Shown here in pieces: positions 42,441-55,670 of a stretch of DNA of 64,000 nt. The DNA is taken from positions 434,001 to 498,000 of the forward strand of contig NZ_JAKRMU010000001.1 of NCBI RefSeq assembly GCF_022345965.1. The letters run 5' to 3'. The position numbers and the translations under genes were made by a program. The DNA is from Corynebacterium sp. ACRQK. GTDB lineage: Bacteria > Actinomycetota > Actinomycetes > Mycobacteriales > Mycobacteriaceae. Under the pieces are notes generated by a model. The model did not search any database. It was not told where the DNA came from and saw only the letters and a list, made by a program, of their open reading frames with translations. Every line of letters starts with the position of its first letter. Position 1 is the first letter of the stretch.

Positions 42441-43352
42441 CTACTGCTCGTAGGAGTCGGGGCGGATGGCGAAAGGGTTCTCCGGCATCTCGGCAGGGTC
42501 AACGACGAACTTCATGCCCGGCGCGAACTGGCGGGCGGGCGCGCCGTACATCTGCTGTTCCATCAGGTAGTACTCAGCCATGTACGGCTCGTCGACGGGC
42601 TCCTCGAGCACCGGATCGACGGAGAGGCTGGAGGAAAAATCCAACACTTCCTCGACGGTGCGAAAGGTATCCAGCAACTTCAGCTGTGCCCACGTCGGCG
42701 GCATCAGAGAAATCTTGCGGGAGCGCCACCCGTCCAGCAGCGTGGAAGGACGGAACCAACCCGTCGAAGTAGCCTCCGGAGTATCAGCCCTCGTCTGCTG
42801 TCCCTCCGGCATGGCTGCCACGAAGAAGGCTGTGTCGTAGCGAATCGGCTGCTCCACTGGAGTAACCCAGTTGGCCCAGGGGCGCAGCAGATCAGAGCGC
42901 AAGACCAGATTGTTGTTGCTCATGAAGTCGGAGAAGCTCAGCTGGTGGTTCTCCAGCAGCTTGCGTTCCTCCTGGTAGGGCGTGGTGTCCACGACCGGTG
43001 AGCCATCGCGGTGGGTGGCCAGCAGCGTGCCGCACTCCTCGAAGGTCTCGCGCACCGCGGCACAGACCAGGGCGCGAGCCATGGATTCCGGCTTCTGCAG
43101 GCGCTTAGCCCACCACTTGACCTCCGCACCCTGCCAATTGATGGCCGGCGACATGTGGCCATCGCCGTCGACGTCTCCCGGCATATCTCGGGAATCCACA
43201 CCGCCACCTGGGAAAACCGTCATCTCCGCGCAGAACTTCATGGTCGAGGCGCGCTCCTGGACGTACACCTCGATACCCGACAACGTGTCGCGCAACAGAA
43301 TCACCGTTGACGCGTGACGTGGCTGCACTGGGCCCAAACGGTTTTCCTTCAT
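42441..43352 (-). CDS. NUDIX-family hydrolase, NUDT7/19-like insertion type
   Basis: A 303-residue protein. The beta-strand STVILLRDTLSGIEVYVQER, FPGGGVDSRD and the catalytic helix AVRETFEECGTLL are present. The glycine motif and the REXXEE-like helix are separated by about 50 residues, instead of the tight canonical box. Mammalian NUDT19-like CoA diphosphatases share this split. Substrate unknown. TAGACT ends 7 nt before the ATG. Confidence 0.75.
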   Translation of the reverse strand: MKENRLGPVQPRHASTVILLRDTLSGIEVYVQERASTMKFCAEMTVFPGGGVDSRDMPGDVDGDGHMSPAINWQGAEVKWWAKRLQKPESMARALVCAAVRETFEECGTLLATHRDGSPVVDTTPYQEERKLLENHQLSFSDFMSNNNLVLRSDLLRPWANWVTPVEQPIRYDTAFFVAAMPEGQQTRADTPEATSTGWFRPSTLLDGWRSRKISLMPPTWAQLKLLDTFRTVEEVLDFSSSLSVDPVLEEPVDEPYMAEYYLMEQQMYGAPARQFAPGMKFVVDPAEMPENPFAIRPDSYEQ

Positions 43353-43359
43353 GCGTCAG

Positions 43360-43365
43360 AGTCTA
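43360..43365 (-). promoter_or_regulatory. -10 box of the second NUDIX gene
   Basis: TAGACT ends 7 nt before the ATG at 43352. It overlaps the last codons of the ABC ATPase gene. Confidence 0.5.
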
Positions 43366-44280
43366 CCGATCTTCCTGTCGGCGGTGGTCGGCTCCATTGG
43401 CGCCACTGGCTCCACTGGAACGGTGACTTCCCCTGCGCTGGCGGCTGCGGCGGGCGAACCAGCGGCCGTCTTCGTGCTTGACTTCGATCGGCTGGTGGAA
43501 GGTGCGGGTGAGGTTCTCGCTAGTCATTACGTCTTCCAGGATTCCCTGGGCCACGACCTCACCCTCGTCCAGCAACAGGGCGTGGGTGAACCCCGGCGGG
43601 ATTTCCTCCACGTGGTGGGTGATCATCACGATCGCCGGGGAGTCCGCATCCGCCGCCAAGTCCGACAGCAGCGCCACCAAGTCCTCACGGCTGCCGAGAT
43701 CCAGGCCCGCGCCCGGCTCGTCCAGCAGTAGCAGCTCGGGGTCGTTCATCAGGGCGCGGGCGATCAACACGCGCTTGCGTTCGCCTTCGCTTAGGGTTCT
43801 CCAGTTCTGCTCGGCCAGGTGGTAGGCGCCGACGCTTTCCAGGATCTCGATGGCGCGTTCGTAGTCCAGCTCGTCGTAATCCTCCCGCCATCGGCCCAGC
43901 ACGTCATAACCGGCGGAGATGACGATGTCCGCGACCTTCTCATCTCCCGGCACGCGCTGTGCCAGCGCCGAGGAGCTCATGCCGATGGCGGTGCGCAGCT
44001 CGCGCAGATCCACCTTGCCCACCTGCTCGCCGATGAGCTTCACGGTGCCAGTGGTCGGGAACACCTGCGCCGATGCCAGGCGCATCAGGGTGGTCTTGCC
44101 CGCCCCGTTGGGGCCGACGATGATCCAGCGTTCGTCCAGCTCCACCTGCCAATCCATCGGCGCCAGGATGGCCCGTCCGTCGCGCACGACGGAGACGTTG
44201 CGCATGTTTACGATCAGGTCGTCCTCGTCAGCCTGCGCGGTGGCCGGGGTGGAAATCAAGTTCGTCACGTTCTCGCTCAC
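43363..44280 (-). CDS. ABC transporter-type ATP-binding protein
   Basis: A single ABC domain of 305 residues with Walker A GPNGAGKTT, signature LSEGERKRVLIARAL, Walker B LLLLDEPGAGLD and H-loop MITHHVEEIPPGF. No membrane-spanning partner gene is next to it, so it may work with an unlinked permease or as a soluble ATPase. I start it at the GTG at 44280, with GGGGGA upstream. The frame stays open far upstream antisense to glgE, which is an artefact. Divergent from glgE. Confidence 0.8.
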   Translation of the reverse strand: MSENVTNLISTPATAQADEDDLIVNMRNVSVVRDGRAILAPMDWQVELDERWIIVGPNGAGKTTLMRLASAQVFPTTGTVKLIGEQVGKVDLRELRTAIGMSSSALAQRVPGDEKVADIVISAGYDVLGRWREDYDELDYERAIEILESVGAYHLAEQNWRTLSEGERKRVLIARALMNDPELLLLDEPGAGLDLGSREDLVALLSDLAADADSPAIVMITHHVEEIPPGFTHALLLDEGEVVAQGILEDVMTSENLTRTFHQPIEVKHEDGRWFARRSRQRRGSHRSSGASGANGADHRRQEDR

Positions 44281-44394
44281 TCCCCCATGGTGCCTCAAGA
44301 TCCGCGCGAAGTGTGCCAACAACATAGGCTTGCTGTGTAAGCACCAACGCGAACTGCCAACGGATCCCCCACTGCCATCTAAAGGAGCTTCCCT

Positions 44395-46419
44395 ATGACC
44401 GGCCGCCTCGGCATCGACTGCATCTCCCCCGTCATCTCCCACGGAGCCACTCCCGCCAAGGCCATCGTCGGCCAGGTGTTCCCGGTCAGCGCGAGTGTCT
44501 GGCGCGAGGGGCACGACGCTATCTCCGCCACCCTCGTCGTCCGCCGCCCCGCCGGCGCTGAGGGTGGTCGCGCGAAGATCACGATGTCGCCGGATCCCGA
44601 GGACGTCGACCGTCGCCATGCGGTTTTCGTTCCGGATGTGCCGGGTATGTGGACCTTTCGTGTTGACGCCTGGTCGGATCCAGCGGCCACATGGTTCAAC
44701 GCAATCACCAAGAAGGTAGCCGCAGGCCAGGATGCCCAGGCCCTGGCCAATGATTTTGAGCTCGGCGCGCGTCTGTTCGAGCGGGCAGCGGAGAAGGCCT
44801 CCCGTAAGCACCGGGAGCTGGTGGCCTCCGTACCCGGCCAGCTGCGCGATCAGTCTTTGAGCATCGACGAGCGCCTGGCCACCGCACTGTCTCCGGAGAT
44901 CAAGGAGGCCCTGGGCAAACGCCCGCTGCGCGACCTGCTGACCCGCGGCCCGGAGTTCCACGTGCTGGTGGAGGAGAAAAGTGCTGGTGTGGGTGCCTGG
45001 TATGAGATGTTCCCCCGCTCCACCGGCGGCTGGGACGCCGACGGCAACCCGGTGCACGGCACCTTCGCCACCGCCGCCGAGGACCTGCCACGCATTGCGG
45101 ACATGGGCTTCGACGTTTTGTACCTGCCGCCGATTCACCCGATCGGCGAGATCAACCGCAAGGGAAAGAACAACACCCTGACCCCCACACCGGAGGACGT
45201 CGGCTCCCCGTGGGCCATCGGCTCCAAGGACGGAGGCCACGAGGCCGTACACCCGCGCCTAGGCACCGTCGAGGACTTTGAGAACTTCGTCGCCGCCGCT
45301 AACGACCAAGGCCTGAAGGTGGCCCTGGATCTGGCGCTGCAGTGCGCCCCCGACCACCCGTGGGCGCAGGAGCACCCGGAGTGGTTCACCGTGCTGCCGG
45401 ATGGCACCATCGCCTACGCCGAGAACCCGCCGAAGAAGTACCAGGACATCTACCCGCTGAACTTCGACAACGACCCGGAAGGCCTGTACCGCGAGGTACT
45501 GAAGGTAGTGCGCCTGTGGATCGGCCGCGGCGTTCGCATCTTCCGCGTGGACAACCCGCACACCAAGCCCACGAACTTCTGGCAGTGGCTGATCGCCGAG
45601 GTCCACGCCACAGACCCAGACGTGGTCTTCCTCTCCGAGGCTTTCACCCGACCGCCACGCCTCTACGGCCTGGCCAAGGCAGGATTCACGCAGTCCTACA
45701 GCTACTTCACCTGGAAGACCACCAAGGAGGAGCTGGAGGAATTCGCCGGGGACATAGCCAACTACGCCGATGTTTTCCGCCCGAATCTGTTCGTGAACAC
45801 CCCGGACATCCTGCACGAATCCCTGCAGACCGGCGGCAAGGCCATGTTCGCCATCCGCGCCGCCCTGGCCTCCACCCTCTCCCCGCTGTGGGGTGTGTAC
45901 TCCGGCTTTGAAATCTACGAATCCACGCCGGTTCACGCGGGCTCGGAGGAATACCTGGACTCCGAGAAGTACGAGCTGCGTCCGCGCGACTACTCCGTGG
46001 ACAATTGCGCTGAATGGATCAGGGATCTGAACCTGTGGCGTCAAGAAAACCCGGCGCTGCAGCAACAGCGCACCCTGCGCTTGCACGAGACCACGAGCGA
46101 CGACCTGCTCGCGTATTCGAAGGTCGACGGAGTTGCCGGCAACGCGGTGCTCGTGGTGGTGAACCTGAACCCCAACGCGATTGTCGAGGGGTCTGTGAAC
46201 CTGGATACCGAAGCGCTCGGCCTGGGCGCGCCGGAAGATGCGTACTTCGAGGTCACAGACCTGCCAACGAACCAGACCTACACCTGGGGCGCCAGCAACT
46301 ACGTGCGCCTGGATCCGGATTTCCAGGTTGCGCACATCTTCCGGCTGCCCACCCTTGGTGAGGGTGAGCGCGAGCGAGCCTGCATGCGAGCCCAGGAAGA
46401 ATACGATCCCCGCAGGTAG
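44395..46419 (+). CDS. glgE: alpha-1,4-glucan:maltose-1-phosphate maltosyltransferase
   Basis: GlgE (GH13_3) extends alpha-glucan from maltose 1-phosphate. The 674-residue protein has the N-terminal domains, the catalytic barrel with nucleophile Asp386 in FRVDNPHTK, and acid/base Glu415 in LSEAFTRP. The conserved [20 protein letters not shown] segment and C-terminal beta domain follow. AAAGGAG lies 8 nt before the ATG. glgB follows after 11 bp, so both are likely cotranscribed. Confidence 0.97.
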   Translation: MTGRLGIDCISPVISHGATPAKAIVGQVFPVSASVWREGHDAISATLVVRRPAGAEGGRAKITMSPDPEDVDRRHAVFVPDVPGMWTFRVDAWSDPAATWFNAITKKVAAGQDAQALANDFELGARLFERAAEKASRKHRELVASVPGQLRDQSLSIDERLATALSPEIKEALGKRPLRDLLTRGPEFHVLVEEKSAGVGAWYEMFPRSTGGWDADGNPVHGTFATAAEDLPRIADMGFDVLYLPPIHPIGEINRKGKNNTLTPTPEDVGSPWAIGSKDGGHEAVHPRLGTVEDFENFVAAANDQGLKVALDLALQCAPDHPWAQEHPEWFTVLPDGTIAYAENPPKKYQDIYPLNFDNDPEGLYREVLKVVRLWIGRGVRIFRVDNPHTKPTNFWQWLIAEVHATDPDVVFLSEAFTRPPRLYGLAKAGFTQSYSYFTWKTTKEELEEFAGDIANYADVFRPNLFVNTPDILHESLQTGGKAMFAIRAALASTLSPLWGVYSGFEIYESTPVHAGSEEYLDSEKYELRPRDYSVDNCAEWIRDLNLWRQENPALQQQRTLRLHETTSDDLLAYSKVDGVAGNAVLVVVNLNPNAIVEGSVNLDTEALGLGAPEDAYFEVTDLPTNQTYTWGASNYVRLDPDFQVAHIFRLPTLGEGERERACMRAQEEYDPRR

Positions 46420-46422
46420 AAT
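46417..46422 (+). promoter_or_regulatory. -10 box in front of glgB
   Basis: TAGAAT overlaps the glgE stop and ends 8 nt before the glgB ATG, so glgB may also be made from its own leaderless mRNA. Confidence 0.4.
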
Positions 46423-46430
46423 CGGCGAGT

Positions 46431-48563
46431 ATGAACCACGATTACCACCGGCTCGCAGAACGTAGGCACCACGCCCCACACGACGTACTTGGGGCACACG
46501 AAAACGGCGACGGAACCACCATCCGCACTGTCCAGTGCGGGGCGGAGTCCGTCGCTGTGCGCATCAACGGCGGCGAGCCGGTGCAGATGCAGACGGCAGC
46601 GGAGTATCCGGCGCTATTCACCGCGACGGTGGACTACTTCGTAGACACCTACGTCTTCGAGGTCACCTGGGCCGGCGGCACCACCGCCACCCTGGAGGAC
46701 CCCTATCGGCGCTTGCCTACCGTCGGCGACCTGGACCGCTACCTCATCGGCGAGGGCCGGCACGAGGAGCTGTGGAAGGTCCTCGGCGCCCACGTGCTGG
46801 ACGGTGGCGTGGCTTTTTCCGTGTGGGCGCCGCATGCTGCGGGCGTTTCCGTGATCGGTGACTTCAACGGCTGGAACGCTAACCAGCACCCCATGCGCGC
46901 GCTGGGTAGCAGCGGCATCTGGGAGCTGTGGATCCCCAGCGTGGGCGCCGGGGCGCACTACAAGTTCTCCATCACCACCGGCGACGGCATGCGCCTGGAC
47001 AAGGCCGACCCGATGGCGCGCCTGGCCGAACCCGCCCCCGCGACCGCCTCCATCGTCGTAGCGGACAGCGACTACGCCTGGGGCGACGACGAGTGGCTGG
47101 CCCACCGCGCTGCCGTGGGCGTGGACGAGACCATGAGCATCTACGAAATGCACCTGGGCAGCTGGCGCAAGGGGCGCAACTACCGGGAGCTGGCCGCGGA
47201 GCTGGTGGAGTACGTGCAGAAGCTGGGCTACACCCACGTAGAGCTGATGGGTGTTTCCGAGCACCCCTTCGAGCCCTCGTGGGGCTACCAGGTGACCAGC
47301 TACTACGCGCCGAACAATCGCTACGGCGGCCCGGACGATCTGCGCTACCTGATCGATTCGCTGCACCGCGCAGGCATCGGCGTGATCATGGACTGGGTTC
47401 CGGGGCACTTCCCCAAGGACGGCTGGGCTCTGGGCCGCTTCGACGGCGAGGCCTGCTACGAGCACCCGGATCCGCGCCGCGGCGAGCAGCCAGACTGGGG
47501 CACCTACGTGTTCAACTTCGGCCGCAACGAGGTGCGCAACTTCCTGGTGGCCAACGCTCTGTACTGGTGCAAGGAGTTCCACATCGACGGCCTGCGCGTG
47601 GACGCTGTGGCCTCGATGCTGTACCTGGACTACTCCCGCGATGACTGGCTGCCCAACGAGTTCGGCGGCCGCGAGAATCTGGACGCGGTGGAGTTCTTGA
47701 AGGAAATGAACGCCACCGTGCACCGCGAGTGCCCGGGCTCGCTGACTATCGCCGAAGAGTCGACCTCTTGGCCGGGCGTGACTGCCCCCACCAGCGAGGG
47801 CGGCCTGGGGTTCAGCCTGAAGTGGAACATGGGCTGGATGCACGACAGCCTGGAGTACGTCCAGCGCGATCCGGCCTACCGCAGCTACCACCACAACGAG
47901 ATCACGTTCTCGATGGTCTACGCCTACTCTGAAAAGTATGTGCTACCGATCAGCCACGATGAGGTCGTGCACGGCAAGGGAACCCTGTGGTCGCGTATGC
48001 CCGCCGGTTCCGCCTGGGACAAGGCGGCGATGGTACGCAGCTACCTGGCGTTCATGTGGGCGCACCCAGGCAAGAAGCTGCTCTTCCAGGGCCAGGAATG
48101 GGGCCAGACCGAGGAGTGGAACGAGTCCCGTGGCCTGGACTGGCGCAACCTCGAAGGCTGGGAGGGCGAGTTCCACCGCGGCATCAGCGCCCTGACCAGC
48201 CAGCTGAACAAGCTCTACCACTCCGAGCCCGCTCTGGGGCAGGACCACGCGCTGGAGGGCTTCCAGTGGATCGCCAGCGACGACTCGGCGAATAACGTTC
48301 TTTCCTTTATTCGACGCCACCGTGGGCGCGAGCTGGCGTGTGTAATTAACTTCTCGGGCACCACCCAGGAGAACTACCGCATCGGCCTGCCACAGGCCGG
48401 CACGTGGCGCGAGGTGCTAAATACCGACGACGTGCAGTACGAGGGCGCCGGGCGCGTAAGTGGCGACCTGCACACGGAACCCACCGGCTCCCACGGCATG
48501 GACACCTCCGCCGTGCTGCAGATCCCGGCGCACACCGCGCGCTGGTTCGTGCTGGAGGGCTAA
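46431..48563 (+). CDS. glgB: 1,4-alpha-glucan branching enzyme
   Basis: GlgB makes alpha-1,6 branches in glycogen. The 710-residue protein has an N-terminal extra beta domain, the CBM48 module ([21 protein letters not shown]) and the GH13 barrel. Conserved regions are [11 protein letters not shown], nucleophile Asp391 in [10 protein letters not shown], acid/base glutamate in [10 protein letters not shown] and [15 protein letters not shown]. Works with GlgE upstream. Confidence 0.97.
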   Translation: MNHDYHRLAERRHHAPHDVLGAHENGDGTTIRTVQCGAESVAVRINGGEPVQMQTAAEYPALFTATVDYFVDTYVFEVTWAGGTTATLEDPYRRLPTVGDLDRYLIGEGRHEELWKVLGAHVLDGGVAFSVWAPHAAGVSVIGDFNGWNANQHPMRALGSSGIWELWIPSVGAGAHYKFSITTGDGMRLDKADPMARLAEPAPATASIVVADSDYAWGDDEWLAHRAAVGVDETMSIYEMHLGSWRKGRNYRELAAELVEYVQKLGYTHVELMGVSEHPFEPSWGYQVTSYYAPNNRYGGPDDLRYLIDSLHRAGIGVIMDWVPGHFPKDGWALGRFDGEACYEHPDPRRGEQPDWGTYVFNFGRNEVRNFLVANALYWCKEFHIDGLRVDAVASMLYLDYSRDDWLPNEFGGRENLDAVEFLKEMNATVHRECPGSLTIAEESTSWPGVTAPTSEGGLGFSLKWNMGWMHDSLEYVQRDPAYRSYHHNEITFSMVYAYSEKYVLPISHDEVVHGKGTLWSRMPAGSAWDKAAMVRSYLAFMWAHPGKKLLFQGQEWGQTEEWNESRGLDWRNLEGWEGEFHRGISALTSQLNKLYHSEPALGQDHALEGFQWIASDDSANNVLSFIRRHRGRELACVINFSGTTQENYRIGLPQAGTWREVLNTDDVQYEGAGRVSGDLHTEPTGSHGMDTSAVLQIPAHTARWFVLEG

Positions 48564-48638
48564 GCCCGGCTCAGCTCTCGCGGCCGGAGCATCTTGGGCC
48601 GACCCGGCCCAGCTTCCGAGCCTGAGCGGATCTGGCGC

Positions 48639-49682
48639 CTAGAACAGTGCCGAGGCCATGCGGGTGCGGCCCGCGATGACCTCCGGGTCCGCCGGGTCGA
48701 ACAGGCTGAACAGCTCCAGCAGGCGAGCCTTCGCCTGCTTCTTGTGATCTGCGCTGCCCTCTGCGGACGGGCGCAGCTCTTCGATCAAAAGGTCGAAGGC
48801 CTGGGGCTTGTCGCCCGCCAGCAGCAGGCGGTCGGATTCTGCGAACTCATCCCCGCCCGTGGACAGGCGCTGCATCAGCAGCGCGTTGGCACGCGCCGCG
48901 CGGGCCTCCCCTACGACCTCTTCATCGGCCTGGGCGGAGTTGGCAAGGATGGCGTCATACTCCGCAATAGCGCCCGCGTAATCCTCTGCCTCCAGCTTCT
49001 CGGCGGCGGCTGCCAGGCGCGGGTCACCCGCATCCTGGTTCGCGTCAGCACCGTCCGAGTCGGCGCCTGCGCCACCGCCGGCCGCATTAGCCGGATCCTC
49101 TTCCGGAGCGAGCCCGCGCAGCTTGCCGTCTACGGCCTGCACCACAGCATCTACCCACCCCTGCAGCTGCGCGGCGGGCTGGCCGCCCTCGAAGTTGGTC
49201 AGCGGGCGACCGGCTGCCAGCGCGATGACGGTAGGGATTGCCTGCACGCCGAAGGCCTGAGCGACCTCCGGGGTGGCGTCGACATCCACATAACGGAAGA
49301 GCCACTTGGTCGGCGCCTGCTGGGACTCAGCCAGCTTGGTGAAGTCCTTGCGCATTTGCTCAGAGGCTTCCGAGCGGGCAGAACCCAACAGCGTGACCAC
49401 AGGCACCTGAGTAGAGCGAACCACAAGGTCCAACTCGAAGTTCTCCGGGGTGATGGTACTAACGAAAGCTGCCGGAGCTCCAGCGCCCCCAGCGCCGACT
49501 CCACCAGCCGAACCTGGCTGGCCTGCCGGTGCGCCTGCCGCGCCAGCACCTCCAGCGGCTGCGCCAGCCTGGGCAGCGCGAGCCTGCGCCTGCGCCCGCT
49601 GCTCGGCTTGCTGCTTTACAGCCCCCAGGTCCACTGCCCCAGCTACAAAACGGGACGGAGGGGTATTAGAAGGATTCGTCAC
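48639..49682 (-). CDS. thioredoxin-like/TPR protein (CnoX/YbbN-like)
   Basis: A 347-residue protein with an Ala/Gly-rich N-terminal third, a thioredoxin fold (about residues 80-180, including WLFRYVDVDATPEVAQAFGV and QAIPTVIAL) and a C-terminal TPR-like helical part. The CXXC active site is missing (GSARSEA at that place), so it is not an oxidoreductase; a chaperone-like role like that of YbbN is inferred. The GTG at 49682 with AAAGGA upstream gives the family N-terminus (TNPSNTPPSRFVAGAVDLG). It converges with glgB. Confidence 0.8.
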   Translation of the reverse strand: MTNPSNTPPSRFVAGAVDLGAVKQQAEQRAQAQARAAQAGAAAGGAGAAGAPAGQPGSAGGVGAGGAGAPAAFVSTITPENFELDLVVRSTQVPVVTLLGSARSEASEQMRKDFTKLAESQQAPTKWLFRYVDVDATPEVAQAFGVQAIPTVIALAAGRPLTNFEGGQPAAQLQGWVDAVVQAVDGKLRGLAPEEDPANAAGGGAGADSDGADANQDAGDPRLAAAAEKLEAEDYAGAIAEYDAILANSAQADEEVVGEARAARANALLMQRLSTGGDEFAESDRLLLAGDKPQAFDLLIEELRPSAEGSADHKKQAKARLLELFSLFDPADPEVIAGRTRMASALF

Positions 49683-49782
49683 CTTGAAAGTGTCCTTTCT
49701 TACTTGCCCTCCCACGCGCTGGCCGCGCGGGAGTAATTAATCGCCTGTTGAGGACTAAACCCGACAAAGAGCGCTGAGTCTT

Positions 49783-50508
49783 TTAGAAAAGCCGCAGCTC
49801 CGAGGAGTCGGTCCCTCGCATTGCTTCATAATCCAGGGTAACGCAACGAAACCCGCGGTCCTCCGCCAGTGTGCGAGCCTGCGGCTTGATCTCCTGGGCA
49901 GCAAACACGCCCGTCACCGGAGCCAGCAGCTCGTCCCGGTTCAGCAGTTCCACATAGCGGGTCAGCTGCTCCACACCATCGATGCCACCGCGGCGCTTGA
50001 TCTCCACAGCCACCGTCGCTCCAGTTGAATCCTTAGACAGAATGTCCACCGGCCCGATAGCCGTCGGGTACTCCCGGCGGATCAAGGAGTAGCCCTCACC
50101 CAAAATCTCAATCTGCTCAGCCAACAGCTCCTGCAGGTGTGCCTCCACGCCATCCTTCACCAGGCCCGGATCCTCCCCTAGGTCGTGCTCCGTATCTGAG
50201 TAGATCTCGAAGATCTGAATCCGCAGCTGCTCCCCCTTTGGATTCGTGACGATCCACAACTGCTCGACCCCCTCATTGCCTAGCTCCGAATACTCCGTAG
50301 GGGCGTCATCACCATCAAGAGAACTAGCCTCGACGGCCTCGAGGGAACACGGCGGCATCATCCAATTGAGCGGCTTATATGCACGATCGTCGGCGTGGAT
50401 AGAGACCGAACCATCGGCCTTCACCAAGATCAAACGATCGGCGGGAGGCAGGTGGGCCTCCAGGCGTCCGACGTAATCGACACAGCAGCGAGCAATGACT
50501 AAGCGCAT
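49783..50508 (-). CDS. nucS: mismatch-specific endonuclease NucS/EndoMS
   Basis: NucS cuts both strands at mismatches and replaces MutS/MutL in actinobacteria. The 241-residue protein has the N-terminal dimerisation domain and a RecB-like nuclease core with D, E-X-K and Q residues in [18 protein letters not shown] and GVEQLTRY. The C-terminus ELRLF resembles a sliding-clamp binding motif; EndoMS of C. glutamicum is known to be activated by the clamp. TAGGCT ends 8 nt before the ATG. Lies two genes after atpC. Confidence 0.95.
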   Translation of the reverse strand: MRLVIARCCVDYVGRLEAHLPPADRLILVKADGSVSIHADDRAYKPLNWMMPPCSLEAVEASSLDGDDAPTEYSELGNEGVEQLWIVTNPKGEQLRIQIFEIYSDTEHDLGEDPGLVKDGVEAHLQELLAEQIEILGEGYSLIRREYPTAIGPVDILSKDSTGATVAVEIKRRGGIDGVEQLTRYVELLNRDELLAPVTGVFAAQEIKPQARTLAEDRGFRCVTLDYEAMRGTDSSELRLF

Positions 50509-50516
50509 GGTTGTTC

Positions 50517-50522
50517 AGCCTA
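50517..50522 (-). promoter_or_regulatory. -10 box of nucS
   Basis: TAGGCT ends 8 nt before the ATG at 50508. Confidence 0.4.
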
Positions 50523-50544
50523 CGCTACCGAAGCTGACGGCTAC

Positions 50545-50964
50545 TCAATGACGGGGTATGCGACGCTCCGACGGGGCGGACTCGAGCCAGGACACTAGCG
50601 CGGTATCCCCTGCGCTATCCAGGGCGATCTCCCAATGTGTCTTTCGGTGAACCACCTCGACGACGTGAACGTTGTCCTCCAAGAAAGCGGACTCCCGCGG
50701 AGTGATTTCACGGCGGGACACAATCGAGGTGCCGAGGCGCGTCAACACCACATCCGAGGCAGGACGCAGGCTGCGCAGCTTGTAGAACTTGGCGGATTGG
50801 CCCGAATACTTCAAAATCCCGTGGCGCCAGTGCCGGCCATCAGAATTCGGCAGGCGTCGGACGACCACGGGATACCCCTGGGAACGCAGCGCGAAGAAAC
50901 GCCACACAACGGCGATGACGACAACCAGCGTCACCGCCGCAAGAAAATACAACAACCACGCCAT
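50545..50964 (-). CDS. DUF2550 membrane-anchored protein
   Basis: A 139-residue protein with one N-terminal membrane helix (about residues 3-25) and a small soluble domain (GRHWRHGILKYSGQSAKFYK, REITPRESAFL). It is conserved between atpC and nucS in corynebacteria and mycobacteria. Function unknown. TAAGTT ends 6 nt before the ATG. Confidence 0.85.
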   Translation of the reverse strand: MAWLLYFLAAVTLVVVIAVVWRFFALRSQGYPVVVRRLPNSDGRHWRHGILKYSGQSAKFYKLRSLRPASDVVLTRLGTSIVSRREITPRESAFLEDNVHVVEVVHRKTHWEIALDSAGDTALVSWLESAPSERRIPRH

Positions 50965-50970
50965 ATACCT

Positions 50971-50976
50971 AACTTA
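50971..50976 (-). promoter_or_regulatory. -10 box of the DUF2550 gene
   Basis: TAAGTT ends 6 nt before the ATG at 50964, downstream of the atp terminator. Confidence 0.45.
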
Positions 50977-50996
50977 CAGGCATGAAGAGGGTTTCG

Positions 50997-51039
50997 AAAA
51001 AGCGAAACGGGCCCCACTGGTAAATCAGTGGAACCCGTT
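50997..51039 (-). terminator. terminator of the atp operon
   Basis: Stem AACGGG/CCCGTT with inner CCACTG/CAGTGG (51006-51039), followed on the minus strand by TTTTT after a 4-nt gap. It lies 29 nt after the atpC stop. Confidence 0.75.
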
Positions 51040-51067
51040 CGTCAGGGAAGCTGAAAGCTAGATAGCT

Positions 51068-51439
51068 TTAAGCTTCCATACGCTTCACAGCGCGCAACTC
51101 GGACTCTGCGACGGCCTTGTCGTGCTCAGTCTCTGCAGACTGCTTGCGGGACTCGGCATCCGCAACGTTGACCTCGCCGGCCCACGATGCAGAATCCGCC
51201 AGAATGGTGATCTTCTTGGAGGACACGGACAGGAACCCGCCCTGCACCGCGGCCACCAGCTTCTCACCGGTATTCGTCCGAATGGTAACGACGCCGTTCT
51301 CGACCAGCTGGCCGAGCAGAGGCTCGTGACCAGGGAGCACGCCGATCTCGCCCTCAGTGGTCTGCGCGGTAACGGACGTTGCGGTACCAACCCACAGCGG
51401 ACGTTCCACGGAGACCAGTTGTGCGGCAATCTCAGCCAT
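51068..51439 (-). CDS. atpC: ATP synthase epsilon subunit
   Basis: Central-stalk subunit of F1 (123 residues). The N-terminal beta sandwich ([17 protein letters not shown]) and C-terminal helical hairpin are present. AAGGGG before the ATG; last gene of the operon, 12 bp after atpD. Confidence 0.96.
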   Translation of the reverse strand: MAEIAAQLVSVERPLWVGTATSVTAQTTEGEIGVLPGHEPLLGQLVENGVVTIRTNTGEKLVAAVQGGFLSVSSKKITILADSASWAGEVNVADAESRKQSAETEHDKAVAESELRAVKRMEA

Positions 51440-51451
51440 GTGCTTAACCCC

Positions 51452-53880
<2,429 letters not shown>

Positions 53881-53946
53881 AACTATCGCCTCCCTTCTGT
53901 TTCATTAATGGTTTTGGTGGTCACTGTGCTCACTTACCTTCCGCGC

Positions 53947-55584
53947 CTACTGGGTTTTGCGGGAGACAGTGATCTGGGACTTAGTGACCTCGTCGTCGCC
54001 AAGCGGGCGAGCTTCCGGCTCGTTGATGACGGGGGTGCCGTCGGTGGTCTGGAAGCCCTGCTTGAAGTCCTGGACTGCGCCAGCCAGCTCGGCCTTGGAT
54101 TCGTCGCTGAACGGGGTGCCACCCTTGATCTGCTCGAACACGCCACCGTGGGAAGCGTGCAGGTTCTCCAGCAGCTCGGATTCGAAGCGGCGAACGTCCT
54201 CAACCGGAACGTCGTCGAACTCGCCCTCGCCGGCCAGGTAGATGGAAACCATCTGGTCCTCGACGGACTGCGGCTCGGTCTCCTTCTGCTTCAGCAGCTC
54301 GACCAGGCGCTTACCGCGCTCCAGCTGTGCCTTGGAGGCCGGGTCCAGGTCGGATGCGAAGGCAGCGAATGCCTCCAGGTCACGGTATGCGGCCAGGTCC
54401 AGACGCAGGGAACCGGACACCTTCTTCATGCCCTTGGTCTGTGCGGCACCACCAACACGGGAGACGGACACACCAACGTTGATAGCCGGTCGGACACCCT
54501 GGTTGAACAGGTCGGACTCCAGGAATACCTGACCGTCGGTAATGGAAATAACGTTGGTCGGAATGAAGGCAGACACATCGTTTGCCTTCGTCTCAATGAT
54601 CGGCAGTGCCGTCAGGGAACCGCCGCCCAGCTCGTCGTTCAGCTTCGCTGCGCGCTCCAGCAGACGGGAGTGCAGGTAGAAGACGTCACCGGGGTACGCC
54701 TCGCGGCCCGGCGGGCGACGCAGCAGCAGGGAGATCGCACGGTAGGCCTCAGCCTGCTTGGTCAGATCATCGTAGATAACCAGGACGTGCTTGCCCTGGT
54801 ACATCCAGTGCTGGCCCAGTGCGGCGCCGGTGAACGGTGCCAGCCACTTAAAGCCGGCCGAGTCGGATGCCGGTGCTGCCACGATGGTGGTGTACTCCAG
54901 CGCGCCGTGGTCCTCCAGGGTCTTACGGATCGAAGCGATCGTGGAACCCTTCTGGCCAACAGCAACGTAGATGCAGCGAACCTGCTGCTTCGGGTCGCCG
55001 GTTGCCCAGTTGTCGCGCTGGTTCAGGATGGTATCGATGCAGACCGAGGTCTTACCGGTCTTGCGGTCGCCAATGATCAGCTGACGCTGACCACGGCCAA
55101 TCGGGGTCATTGCGTCGATAGCCTTGATGCCGGTCTGCATCGGCTCCTCGACGGGCTGGCGCATCAGAACGGAGGGCGCCTGGAGCTCGAGGGCACGTTC
55201 TTCCTCGGACTCGATGTCGCCCAGGCCGTCGATGGCCTGACCCAGTGGGTTGATAACGCGGCCGAGGAACTTCTCCCCAACCGGAATGGACAGGACCTCG
55301 CCGGTCCTCTTGACCTCGTCGCCCTCCTTGAGGGTCTCGAAGTTACCCAGGATCACGACGCCGACGCTGTCGGTGTCGAGGTTCTGTGCGACGCCAATCA
55401 CGCCGCCTGGGAACTCGAGTAGCTCGTTAGCCATCACAGAGGGCATGCCGCTTACCTGGGCAATACCGTCTGCAGCCGCCGTGACCACGCCGACCTCCTC
55501 ACGGGAGGCCTCCGGGGAGTAGCTCGAGGTGTAGTTCGCAATCGCGCTACGGATCTCATCGGAGGAGATCGTCAGCTCCGCCAT
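53947..55584 (-). CDS. atpA: ATP synthase alpha subunit
   Basis: Regulatory nucleotide-binding F1 subunit (545 residues). Walker [12 protein letters not shown] and the signature [14 protein letters not shown] are present. The C-terminus carries the extension typical of actinobacteria. The ATG at 55584 ([11 protein letters not shown]) with AGGAAG is chosen over one 11 codons upstream. Confidence 0.97.
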   Translation of the reverse strand: MAELTISSDEIRSAIANYTSSYSPEASREEVGVVTAAADGIAQVSGMPSVMANELLEFPGGVIGVAQNLDTDSVGVVILGNFETLKEGDEVKRTGEVLSIPVGEKFLGRVINPLGQAIDGLGDIESEEERALELQAPSVLMRQPVEEPMQTGIKAIDAMTPIGRGQRQLIIGDRKTGKTSVCIDTILNQRDNWATGDPKQQVRCIYVAVGQKGSTIASIRKTLEDHGALEYTTIVAAPASDSAGFKWLAPFTGAALGQHWMYQGKHVLVIYDDLTKQAEAYRAISLLLRRPPGREAYPGDVFYLHSRLLERAAKLNDELGGGSLTALPIIETKANDVSAFIPTNVISITDGQVFLESDLFNQGVRPAINVGVSVSRVGGAAQTKGMKKVSGSLRLDLAAYRDLEAFAAFASDLDPASKAQLERGKRLVELLKQKETEPQSVEDQMVSIYLAGEGEFDDVPVEDVRRFESELLENLHASHGGVFEQIKGGTPFSDESKAELAGAVQDFKQGFQTTDGTPVINEPEARPLGDDEVTKSQITVSRKTQ

Positions 55585-55670
55585 GTTCTTCCTGCTCTCG
55601 GTTTCGTCTTCCAGCATCTATTTTCTTGCTTGGTCTTTGTCGGTTTCTTGGGACGCCTTTTTATGACGCC

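Noticed and set aside
44281..45252. Upstream extension of the ABC ATPase gene
   Set aside because: Antisense to glgE, and the ATPase fold starts after 44280.
48595..48611. Terminator between glgB and the thioredoxin-like gene (TGGGCC/GGCCCA)
   Set aside because: Short stem and no T-run on either strand.
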